Source: Nonomuraea africana
GTDB taxonomy: Bacteria; Actinomycetota; Actinomycetes; Streptosporangiales; Streptosporangiaceae
Length of the DNA: 64,000 nt
Direction of reading: 5' to 3'
Assembly (NCBI RefSeq): GCF_014873535.1
Contig: NZ_JADBEF010000001.1
Coordinates: forward strand, 1,302,001-1,366,000
The notes beneath the pieces are model-generated. The model was not told the origin of the DNA. It saw only the letters and a program-made list of their open reading frames with translations, and did not search any database. Positions 24,444-32,023 of this stretch are shown here, one piece after another (the stretch's first letter is position 1; each line of letters opens with the position of its first letter). Position numbers and translations under genes: made by a program.

Positions 24444-25340
24444 ATGCGCGAGGCACACGCTGAAGACGCGAGGACAGAGGCCAGACGAGTCATCAACAAT
24501 CTGCTCGGCGAGGAGCGGCCGACGGCCGCCACGCTGATCGCCCACGCGCGCGCCACGCTGGGCGACGAGCACGCCTCCCAGTGCCTGGACCTGGCTCTGG
24601 GCGCCTCACTGACCAGGCGGTCGGCGGAGCTGGCGTCCATCGCCGCACTCGTGGTCGGGGTGCGGGAGCTGGGCGGGGACTGGTGGGAGAAGGAACGCGG
24701 CGGCAAGCTGCCCGCCCCCGTGGAGGTGCTGCGGACCGCCGCGGCGATCGACCCCTGGACCGATCTGACCCTGCTGGAGATGCTGGCGGCCTGGATCGCC
24801 GACGACGCGGCCGACGCGTTGTGGGGCCCGGCGGTGGCGGAGGTCGATCTCAACTCCTGGCAGGCGGAGGACCGCATCGAGCTGCCCGAGTCGGCGCGGC
24901 CCGGCGAGCGCCTGGTCGTCCACTTCGACGCGGGGGGCAGGCTCGACGCCGTGGTGACCAGGCGTCCAGACGACGATCTCGGTTCCAACCTCGACTTCTC
25001 CTCCCTGCGCTACTCCAAGCCCGCCGAGGCCCAGTGGAGCTGGGGAGTGGCGGCCGGGCTCGGCCCCCACCGGCTGCCGGGCGAGGACCCCGACCCCTAT
25101 GCCAGGGCGGTGCCCGAGGACGCGGTGCGCATCCTGCGGGAGTGGGCGCTGCGCCACGGCGCGACGCAGGAACAGCTGGGCGCGTCGTGGGCGAATGTCG
25201 GCGACGTGGTGGCCGCGATCGAGCGGGTCGACTGGATGTGGCGCAGCGCGGAGTGGTTCGGCTGGTGGCGGGGCGCCTCGGCGCTCGTTGACGACTCGGG
25301 CTATCTCCCGCACCGCTTGGAAGAACTCGCCGCAGGTTGA
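24444..25340 (+). CDS. Hypothetical protein
   Basis: A 298-residue soluble, acidic, Trp-rich protein not recognised. The N-terminal 130 residues look all-helical (ARRVINNLLGEERPTAATLIAHARATL; LTRRSAELASIAALVVGVRELGGDWWEK). A middle part is beta-like (RLVVHFDAGGRLDAVVTRRPDDD), and the C-terminus carries a helical segment with WRSAEWFGWWRGASALVDDSGYLPHRL. No signal peptide or membrane segment. It may be co-transcribed with the DsbA-like gene starting within about 16 nt. Confidence 0.75.
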   Translation: MREAHAEDARTEARRVINNLLGEERPTAATLIAHARATLGDEHASQCLDLALGASLTRRSAELASIAALVVGVRELGGDWWEKERGGKLPAPVEVLRTAAAIDPWTDLTLLEMLAAWIADDAADALWGPAVAEVDLNSWQAEDRIELPESARPGERLVVHFDAGGRLDAVVTRRPDDDLGSNLDFSSLRYSKPAEAQWSWGVAAGLGPHRLPGEDPDPYARAVPEDAVRILREWALRHGATQEQLGASWANVGDVVAAIERVDWMWRSAEWFGWWRGASALVDDSGYLPHRLEELAAG

Positions 25341-25355
25341 GTGTTACAGCAGGTC

Positions 25356-25955
25356 ATGAAGGTAGAGATGGTTTCGGACGTGGTCTGTCCTTGGTGTTAT
25401 ATAGGGCATCGGCGCTTCGCCAGGGCGGCCGCGCGTTACGCGGGCGAGGTGGAGGTCACCTATCGCCCGTTCGAGCTCAACCCCGGCGCTCCGGCCGAGG
25501 GTGAGCCCCTGCTGGAGGCGCTCCAGCGCAAGTTCGGCGGCGACGTCTCGCAGATGACCTCCAGGGTCACGGCCGTGGGAGCCGCGGAGGGGCTGGAGTT
25601 CCACTTCGACAGGGCGGTGAGCGCGTCCTCCTTCGAGGCCCACCGCCTGATCGAGGTGGCCGCCCGCCAGGGGTTGGGCGCGGAGATGACCGAGCGCCTG
25701 TTCGCCGCGCACTTCACCGACGGGCTCAACATCGCCGACACCGGCGTCCTGGCCAAACTGGCCGCCGAGGTCGGGGTGAGCGACACGGGCGAGGCGGGTG
25801 ACGAGGTCCGCGAGCAGCTCGGCAGGGCTCGCGAGCTGGGGATCACCAGCGTGCCGTTCTTCCTGTTCGAGGGGGAGTTCGGCGTCTCGGGCGCGCAGCC
25901 GGAGGAGACCTTCCTCGCCGCGCTCGAGGAGGTCGCCGAACGCACCACCCGCTGA
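25356..25955 (+). CDS. DsbA/FrnE-family thioredoxin-fold oxidoreductase
   Basis: A 199-residue cytoplasmic protein of the DsbA-like clade that includes FrnE and hydroxychromene-carboxylate isomerases. ATG 25356 (MKVEMVSDVVCPWCYIG) is used; a GTG at 25341 touches the previous stop. The CPWC active site is at residues 11-14 near the N-terminus, followed by the helical insert (EAHRLIEVAARQGLGAEMTERLFAAHFTDG) and the cis-Pro loop GITSVPFFLF. It is probably a disulfide oxidoreductase or isomerase. Confidence 0.9.
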   Translation: MKVEMVSDVVCPWCYIGHRRFARAAARYAGEVEVTYRPFELNPGAPAEGEPLLEALQRKFGGDVSQMTSRVTAVGAAEGLEFHFDRAVSASSFEAHRLIEVAARQGLGAEMTERLFAAHFTDGLNIADTGVLAKLAAEVGVSDTGEAGDEVREQLGRARELGITSVPFFLFEGEFGVSGAQPEETFLAALEEVAERTTR

Positions 25956-26103
25956 CGCGGCACGGTCCAGGTCCCGGCCGCTGCATTACCAAGATCGATA
26001 TTCTCCGTCAAGTCGCGAATGCCAGTGACGTGACGTGCGCCTTTCCTGTCCTGCTTACTGAAACACACGGGTGACGCACACGACCCGCTGCAGCGCCGCG
26101 CTT

Positions 26104-26130
26104 CCGCTCCCGCCCACGACGGGGGAGCGG
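26104..26130. other. Hairpin in the leader of the ABC-2 operon
   Basis: CCGCTCCC (26104-26111) pairs with GGGAGCGG (26123-26130). It lies about 38 bp upstream of the ATPase ATG in the 213-bp gap 25956-26168, and could be a terminator for the DsbA-like gene or a leader structure. Confidence 0.45.
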
Positions 26131-26168
26131 GAGGCGGCAGGACACGAGAGACCACGGAGAGAATCTAG

Positions 26169-27095
26169 ATGATCGAGACACGGGGGCTGACCAAGCGGTT
26201 CGGCGCGACCCTGGCAGTGGACGGACTGTCCGTCACGGTGAGACCAGGCGCCATCACCGGCTTCCTGGGCCCCAACGGCTCAGGCAAGTCCACGACGATG
26301 CGCATGATCATGGGGCTGGATCGCCCGACGTCGGGATCCGCCAGCGTCAACGGCCGGCCGTACGAGAAGCTGCGATATCCGATGCGCGAGATCGGCGCGC
26401 TGCTGGACGCCGATGCCGCGCATCCCGGCAGGTCGGCCTACGACCACCTGCTCTGGCTGGCACAGAGCAACGGCATCGGCCGTGCCAGGGTGGCGGACGT
26501 GATGGACCTGGTGGGGCTCTCCCAGGTGGCGCGCAAGCGCGTCGGCACGTTCTCCTTCGGGATGAGACAGCGGCTGGGCATCGGGGCCGCGCTGCTCGGC
26601 GACCCGCAGGTCCTGGTGCTAGACGAGCCGATGAACGGCCTGGACGCCGAGGGGATCCTGTGGGTCCGCACCCTCATGAGGTCGTTCGCCGCGCAGGGGC
26701 GGGCGGTCTTCGTCTCCAGTCATCTCATGAGCGAGATGGAGGGCACCGCCGATCACGTCATCGTGATCGGTCAGGGGCGGCTCATCGCCGATGAGCCCAT
26801 GGCACAGTTCCTGGCGGGCCACTCGCTCGGGTCGGTCCACGTGCGCGCCCCGAGCGCGACGGCGCTGCGTCCCGTCCTGGAATCCGCGGGCGGACGCGTC
26901 AGGGAGGAACCCGACGGATCCCTGACCGTCCTCGGCCTCTCCGCCCCCCGCGTCGGCGATCTCGCCCTGACGGCAGGGGTGGCGGTGCACGAGCTCTGGA
27001 TGCGCAGCGACTCGCTCGAGGCCGTGTTCATGAAGTTGACGCAGGCAAGCGTCCAGTTCCGGGCGGGTTCGCCTATGTCCACGGCCGGCGCCTGA
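26169..27095 (+). CDS. ABC-2 exporter ATP-binding protein
   Basis: A 308-residue ATPase of the DrrA/CcmA type. ATG 26169 has GGAGAG upstream. Walker A GPNGSGKST (residues 34-42), signature FSFGMRQRL near 132, Walker B LVLDEPMNGLD near 152, and switch His in FVSSHLMSEME. The C-terminal 80 residues form the regulatory tail typical of this group. It works with the permease that follows; substrate (peptide, drug or lipid) is unknown. Confidence 0.92.
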   Translation: MIETRGLTKRFGATLAVDGLSVTVRPGAITGFLGPNGSGKSTTMRMIMGLDRPTSGSASVNGRPYEKLRYPMREIGALLDADAAHPGRSAYDHLLWLAQSNGIGRARVADVMDLVGLSQVARKRVGTFSFGMRQRLGIGAALLGDPQVLVLDEPMNGLDAEGILWVRTLMRSFAAQGRAVFVSSHLMSEMEGTADHVIVIGQGRLIADEPMAQFLAGHSLGSVHVRAPSATALRPVLESAGGRVREEPDGSLTVLGLSAPRVGDLALTAGVAVHELWMRSDSLEAVFMKLTQASVQFRAGSPMSTAGA

Positions 27096-27125
27096 CCGGT
27101 CGCGAGCCAACTGACGGGGGAAGTC

Positions 27126-27917
27126 ATGGCTGTAACAACTCTTGCGGTTCCCGTAGCCGGCCTCACGCCGGCGCGAGGCGGGTTCGGCAACGTACTGCGC
27201 GCCGAATGGACCAAGTTCCGCTCGGTGCGATCGGTCCGCTGGTGTCTCGCGATCTTCGCGATGCTCGCCATCGGCACGAGCGCCCTCATCGCGGTCACCA
27301 CGACCGTGTCGTCCTGGGGCGGCTCGACGAGCACCATGGGCCAGGCGGTGGCCGTGGTCCAGCTGGGGGCGGCACTCGGCGAGATCGCGATCATGGTGCT
27401 GGGGGCCATGGCGATCGGTGGCGAGTATCGCTCCGGGATGATCAAGGTTTCGCTGATGAGCGTTCCATGGCGCGGCCGCATGCTGGCGGCCAAGATGACG
27501 GTGTTCGCCGCGGCGACTCTGGTGACCACGCTCGTCGTGGTGGGGATCTCCTTCGCCGTCCAGCTCGCCGCGGGTGAGGTGCTCGGCAGCGTGACCGACC
27601 CCGGGGTGCTGCGCTCCCTGCTGGGCCTGTGCGCCTACCTCACGGTGCTGGTCGTCCTGACGATGGCCGTCGGCGCAATGATCCGCCATACGGCGGGCGT
27701 CATCTTCGCCACGCTCGGCCTGTTCTACGTCCTGCCCGTTCTCCTGAGCCTGGTGCCGGGGACCGAGAAGCTGGTCGAGGTCATGCCGCTCATGGCGGGC
27801 ATGCGGATCACCGACATGGCGGAGAGCGCTCCCTGGGGCTGGTTCGCGCTCTACTGTGCCTGGGCGGCCGGGATGTTCGGCCTCGCGGTCCTCGGGATGC
27901 GCAGGCGGGACGCATGA
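27126..27917 (+). CDS. ABC-2 type permease
   Basis: A 263-residue membrane protein with six hydrophobic segments. The N-terminus GFGNVLRAEWTKFRSVRSVRW is the usual start of actinobacterial ABC-2 permeases, and GGEYRSGMIKVSLMSVPWRGRMLAAK is the conserved coupling loop. It ends RRRDA like its relatives. The stop codon overlaps the start of the peptidase gene (ATGA). Confidence 0.9.
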   Translation: MAVTTLAVPVAGLTPARGGFGNVLRAEWTKFRSVRSVRWCLAIFAMLAIGTSALIAVTTTVSSWGGSTSTMGQAVAVVQLGAALGEIAIMVLGAMAIGGEYRSGMIKVSLMSVPWRGRMLAAKMTVFAAATLVTTLVVVGISFAVQLAAGEVLGSVTDPGVLRSLLGLCAYLTVLVVLTMAVGAMIRHTAGVIFATLGLFYVLPVLLSLVPGTEKLVEVMPLMAGMRITDMAESAPWGWFALYCAWAAGMFGLAVLGMRRRDA

Positions 27918-29431
27918 TGTCACGCGGCAGGGGCCGACTCGGCCTGCTCACCGCGGCCGCCGTCCTGCTGGGCCTGGCGGCCGCGGGATGCGCCACAGGG
28001 AAGACCGACGCCAGGCCGCCTTCCGTCCCGGCGGACGCCGGGGCGCTGCGTGGCTTCTACGAGCAGCGGATCACGTGGAAGGCGTGCGACAGCGGGTTCG
28101 AGTGCGGTCGCGTCAAGGTCCCGCTCGACTACGCCCATCCAGGCGGGGACACCATCACGCTGGCCGTCATGCGCAAGCCGGCCGCCGACCGGCGACAGCG
28201 GATCGGCTCCCTGCTGCTCAACCCCGGCGGCCCAGGCGGTTCGGGGGTGGACTTCGCCCGCGTGTCCGGCGAGGTCCTCACCGACCGGCTGAGGGCCCGC
28301 TACGACATCGTCGGGTTCGACCCCAGGGGTGTCGGCAAGAGCGCCGCGATCCGCTGCGCTCCGGACGCGGGCGCCGGCGTCTACGGCCGCCAGGCGCGGA
28401 ACCCGAGGGCCCGCGCCGAGCCGACGGCGAGCGAGGTCGCCGACGAGCTCAAGAAGTTCGGGGCCGGCTGCCGGGCACAGTCCGGCGAACTGCTCGCCCA
28501 TGTCTCGACCGTCGAGGCGGCCAAGGACATGGACGTGCTGCGCGGTGTCCTCGGCGACGCCAGGCTGCACTACCTCGGGTTCTCCTACGGGACCCAGCTC
28601 GGCGCCGTCTACGCCGAGCTCTTCCCCGCCCGCGTCGGCAGGCTGGTCCTCGACAGCGCCGTCGATCCCAGGGCGTGGCCGACGGACGCGTCCATCGTCC
28701 AGGCCCGCGGGTTCGAAGTGGCCCTCGACTCCTTCCTGGCCGACTGCGCCCAGCGCTCCGACTGCGCGCTGGGCACGGACCCCGCGGCGGCCAGGCGGCG
28801 CCTCGTCGGCCTGCTGGAGCACATCGACCGCAGGCCGCTTCCCGGCGAGGGCGCGCAGACGCTCGACAAGGAGACGGCCATCGGCCTCATCGGCGGCGCC
28901 CTGTACGACAAGAGGGCGTGGCCGCTCCTGCGGACCGCCCTCCAGCAGGCCATGAGCGGCAAGGGCGCCGCCATGCTCCAGCTGGCCGACTCCTCGCACG
29001 GGGCGGACGACAACTCCGCGGAGGCCATGCAGTCGATCATCTGCCTGGACGGCCCGCCGTCCCTGACGTCGGCTGACCAGGTGGAGGCGCGGCTGCCCGC
29101 CTTCCGCGAGGCGGCTCCCGTCTTCGGGGAGATGCTGGCGTGGACGGAGCTGAGGTGCGCGTACTGGCCGGTCAAGCCGACCGGCAGGCCCCACGCCATC
29201 ACGGCGCGGGGAGCGGCCCCGATCCTGGTCGTGGGCAACCTCAGGGACCCCGCGACGCCGTACGCGTGGGCGGAGGGGCTGGCCGGCCAGCTGTCGTCCG
29301 GCGTGCTGCTGACCCATGACGGCGACGGTCACGGCGCCTACGACAAGCGCGGCAACGCGTGCGTCAACGACGCCGTCGACACCTACCTCATCGAGGGCCG
29401 TCCGCCGGTGAACGGAACCAGGTGCGGCTGA
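27914..29431 (+). CDS. TAP-type alpha/beta-hydrolase lipoprotein (tripeptidyl-aminopeptidase-like)
   Basis: A 505-residue lipoprotein (lipobox AAGC) coupled to the ABC-2 permease by an ATGA overlap. The hydrolase core has LLLNPGGPGGSGVDF (oxyanion region), GFDPRGVGKS, and the nucleophile elbow G222-F-S224-Y-G226. The C-terminal TAP domain carries Asp in NLRDPATPY and the catalytic His in GDGHGAY. Homologues in Streptomyces release tripeptides or small hydrophobic groups outside the cell. Coupling to an exporter suggests that the two act on the same peptide, which is inference. Confidence 0.9.
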   Translation: MMSRGRGRLGLLTAAAVLLGLAAAGCATGKTDARPPSVPADAGALRGFYEQRITWKACDSGFECGRVKVPLDYAHPGGDTITLAVMRKPAADRRQRIGSLLLNPGGPGGSGVDFARVSGEVLTDRLRARYDIVGFDPRGVGKSAAIRCAPDAGAGVYGRQARNPRARAEPTASEVADELKKFGAGCRAQSGELLAHVSTVEAAKDMDVLRGVLGDARLHYLGFSYGTQLGAVYAELFPARVGRLVLDSAVDPRAWPTDASIVQARGFEVALDSFLADCAQRSDCALGTDPAAARRRLVGLLEHIDRRPLPGEGAQTLDKETAIGLIGGALYDKRAWPLLRTALQQAMSGKGAAMLQLADSSHGADDNSAEAMQSIICLDGPPSLTSADQVEARLPAFREAAPVFGEMLAWTELRCAYWPVKPTGRPHAITARGAAPILVVGNLRDPATPYAWAEGLAGQLSSGVLLTHDGDGHGAYDKRGNACVNDAVDTYLIEGRPPVNGTRCG

Positions 29432-29449
29432 GGTCACCGGCCTCTCCGG

Positions 29450-29488
29450 CGTACGGCCCCTCGGACAGCGTGTCCGAGGGGCCGTACG
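29450..29488. terminator. Strong bidirectional hairpin terminator
   Basis: A perfect 17-bp stem starting CGTACGGCCCCTCGGAC at 29450 with loop AGCGT, followed by TCTGTT. It separates the convergent peptidase and LuxR genes. Confidence 0.88.
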
Positions 29489-29510
29489 TCTGTTCCATCG
29501 GCTCCGTACG

Positions 29511-29744
29511 TCACAGACCCAGCGCGACCGCCAGCCGCGTGAGCTCCGCCTTGCTCGTGATCCCGAACTTCAGCCGGATCCTGCGCAGGTAGGTGTCGAT
29601 CGTGTGCTGACTGATTCCCATGCGCCGGGCGGTCTGGGAGTAGGTGCACCCGGCGGCGATGTGCCGCAGGGCCTCGGCCTCACGGGGAGCGAGGGCCGGC
29701 TCGGCGACCTCGGCGGCGCCGCCGTGCGGAAGGAACTGGAGCAT
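29511..29744 (-). CDS. Short LuxR/GerE-type HTH protein
   Basis: A DNA-binding domain (LAPREAEALRHIAAGCTYSQTARRMGISQHTIDTYLRRIRLKFGI) that ends at 29511. The frame stays open upstream to 30032, but that DNA is AT-richer with poor codon usage. ATG 29744 gives a 77-residue GerE-only protein and is preferred, with GGAAA about 9 nt upstream. It is either a stand-alone regulator or the remnant of a response regulator. It may control the GH97-GH95 genes on the other side of the gap. Confidence 0.65.
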   Translation of the reverse strand: MLQFLPHGGAAEVAEPALAPREAEALRHIAAGCTYSQTARRMGISQHTIDTYLRRIRLKFGITSKAELTRLAVALGL

Positions 29745-30085
29745 CTGATCATTTCCGGCGATCTCGGTGACTTTCGACGTCGTACGGCTCCGGGCCGCGG
29801 GCTCCCGCGGCGTGGCCGCATCACCCGTGACGGAAGGAAGCCGGCCTAGGGGGCCGGAAACTCTTCCGATTTGTGCTGTTAAGTGAGATTTGTAGCCACT
29901 GGTGGTTGAAAGTCGCTTTCGAGTGGCTTGCTGGCATTGGACTCCTGGCGGCCACACGAAGGCCATCAGGAGACAACGCAGGAAAGAGATCGGATCACCG
30001 CGCGACCTGGCTCTGGTCATCCGGAAATTCACGGGTTACGATCCGGAAATACATCCGACGTATGCGGTCCCGTAGGAGCCCCCTC
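29745..30085. other. Intergenic, AT-richer promoter region
   Basis: 341 bp between the divergent LuxR and GH97 genes. From about 29865 to 30060 the G+C falls visibly. It contains CCGGCC-TAGGG-GGCCGG at about 29841-29857 (dyad) and GAAAG-TCG-CTTTC at 29908-29920. No coding frame is convincing. The AGGAG ribosome site of GH97 closes it. Confidence 0.55.
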
Positions 30086-31975
30086 ATGCCGATGGTTTCC
30101 GCCACGTTGTCCCGGTTATCCGCCGCCCTCCTCCTGCTCGTCTCCCTCCTCGCCGCCCAGCCCGCCCGCGCGGGCTCCGGTACCTGGACGATCCACGGCC
30201 TCGGCGCCGGCCCCTCCGCGCTGCTCAGGCTCGACGAGGGCCAGGGCACGCTCTCCCTCGAAGTGCGGCACGGCGCCACCCAGGTGCTCGAGCCCAGCCC
30301 CGTCGGCATCGTCACCGAGCGCGCCGACCTGTCGCGCGGCCTGCGCTTCGCCGGCCGCCGCGACCGCCCCGTGGCCGAGCGCTACACCACGACGGTGGGC
30401 AAGCGGCTCGCGCGCGCCGCCGTCATGCGGGAGAGCACGTTCTCCTTCGTCACCGCCGAGGGTGCCCGGCTCGACCTGGTGGTCAGGGCCTCCCGCGACG
30501 GCGTGTCCTACCGTTACGCGCTGCCCGGCGACCACGGCGCCGTGCTGAGGGAGACCTCGGCCTTCACCGTGCCGCAGGCCGCCGCCGCCTGGCTGGCCCG
30601 GCACCGGCGCGACTACGAGAACCCGTTCGTCCAGTACACCGCGCTGAGCGCGCCCGCCGCCGACTTCATGGTGTCCGCGCTGTTCGAGACGGGCGGCAGC
30701 TACCTGCTGATCACCGAGTCGGACCTCGACGGCCGCTACTCGGGCCCGAGGCTGGCCCACGAGCAGGGCACCGGGACCTACCGGCTCGGCCTCTGGGACC
30801 AGCGGGTCGAGGTGAGCGGCCCGCTGACCACCCCGTGGCGGGTGATGATCGTCGGCGACCTGGCCACCGTCACCGAGTCCACGCTCGTCGACGACCTCGC
30901 GCCGGACTCCAGGGTGCGCGACACCTCCTGGATCGAGCCCGACCAGGTGCTCTGGACGTGGCTGGCGGGCGGCAGGCAGGCCGGACAGAGCCTGGAGAAG
31001 CAGAAGGCGTTCGTCGACTACGCCGCCCTGCGCGGCTGGCCATACGTGAAGGTCGACGCGGGCTGGTACTTCCTCAAGGACCAGTGGGACGTCACCGACC
31101 CCGACTGGCCCACGACCAGCTGGATCCCGCGGCTCGTGGGGTACGCCGGGGCCAAGGGTGTGGAGATCATGGTCTGGATCCACTACCGCGACCTCGACAC
31201 CCCCGAGGAGCGGGAGCTGTGGCTGCCCACCCTGCGCCGGTGGGGCGTGCGCGGCGTCAAGATCGACTTCATGGACGCCGAGTCGCAGGAGCGGCTGCGG
31301 TGGTACGACGAGATCCTGCCCGCCACGGCGGCGAACGAGCTCATGGTCAACTTCCACGGCTCGACCGTCCCCAAGGGCGTCCACCGCACCTGGCCGCACG
31401 TCATGACCATGGAGGGCGTGCACGGCGGCGAGAAGTCCAGCAACCTGCGCACCAGCCACCTGACCGCGCTGCCGTTCACCAGGAACGTCATCGGCTCCAT
31501 GGACTACACCCCGATGGCCTTCCACCGCCCGAGCCGGCCCACCTCCGACGCCCACGAGCTGGGCCTGTCGGTGGTCTACGAGTCCGGGCTGCAGAACCTG
31601 GCAGGGACGGTGGAGTCCTACCAGGCCAGGCCGCAGGCCGAGCGCTTCCTCGAGCAGGTGCCGAGCGTCTGGGACGAGACCCGCCTGCTGTCGGGACGGC
31701 CGGCCGACCACGTCGTGCTGGCCCGCCGCAGCGGCGACCGCTGGTTCGTCGGCGCCGGCGTCTCGGGCGCCGCCCGCACCCTCGACGTGCCGCTGGACCT
31801 CCTGCGCGGCCGATGGCTGCTCGAGGTCGTCAGGGACGGCGAGGGCGGCCTGGTGCGCGAGAGCCGCGTGGTCGTCGGCGGCCGCGACCGGCTCTCCGTG
31901 GACGTGCCCGCCGAGGGCGGCTTCGCGGCCGTCGCCTGCCGGTGGCGGCCGGGCCTCGACACCTGTGACCGATAG
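30086..31975 (+). CDS. Secreted glycoside hydrolase family 97 (retaining alpha-galactosidase-like)
   Basis: A 629-residue exported enzyme. ATG 30086 has AGGAG 8 nt upstream, and the signal peptide ends near QPARAG. Residues about 30-270 are the GH97 N-terminal beta-supersandwich (SYRYALPGD; FVQYTALSAPAADFM). The TIM barrel has KVDAGWYFLKDQWDV, WIHYRDL, and GVKIDFMDAESQ. Asp394 at the end of that strand corresponds to the nucleophile of retaining members, which inverting GH97 (SusB type) lack; Glu443 (MTMEGVHGGE) is the likely acid/base. A C-terminal beta-domain follows. It probably removes alpha-galactose from glycans together with the GH95 gene 48 bp downstream. Confidence 0.88.
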   Translation: MPMVSATLSRLSAALLLLVSLLAAQPARAGSGTWTIHGLGAGPSALLRLDEGQGTLSLEVRHGATQVLEPSPVGIVTERADLSRGLRFAGRRDRPVAERYTTTVGKRLARAAVMRESTFSFVTAEGARLDLVVRASRDGVSYRYALPGDHGAVLRETSAFTVPQAAAAWLARHRRDYENPFVQYTALSAPAADFMVSALFETGGSYLLITESDLDGRYSGPRLAHEQGTGTYRLGLWDQRVEVSGPLTTPWRVMIVGDLATVTESTLVDDLAPDSRVRDTSWIEPDQVLWTWLAGGRQAGQSLEKQKAFVDYAALRGWPYVKVDAGWYFLKDQWDVTDPDWPTTSWIPRLVGYAGAKGVEIMVWIHYRDLDTPEERELWLPTLRRWGVRGVKIDFMDAESQERLRWYDEILPATAANELMVNFHGSTVPKGVHRTWPHVMTMEGVHGGEKSSNLRTSHLTALPFTRNVIGSMDYTPMAFHRPSRPTSDAHELGLSVVYESGLQNLAGTVESYQARPQAERFLEQVPSVWDETRLLSGRPADHVVLARRSGDRWFVGAGVSGAARTLDVPLDLLRGRWLLEVVRDGEGGLVRESRVVVGGRDRLSVDVPAEGGFAAVACRWRPGLDTCDR

Positions 31976-32023
31976 ACCTCCGATCCCCGTCCCGAGAACA
32001 CCTCCGATGTATAGGTGCCACAG

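Noticed and set aside
29908..29920. GAAAG-TCG-CTTTC upstream of GH97 as a site for the LacI regulator at 1.7-2.7 kb
   Set aside because: It has an odd centre and one extra base compared with GAAAGCGCTTTC and is single, so the match is too weak.
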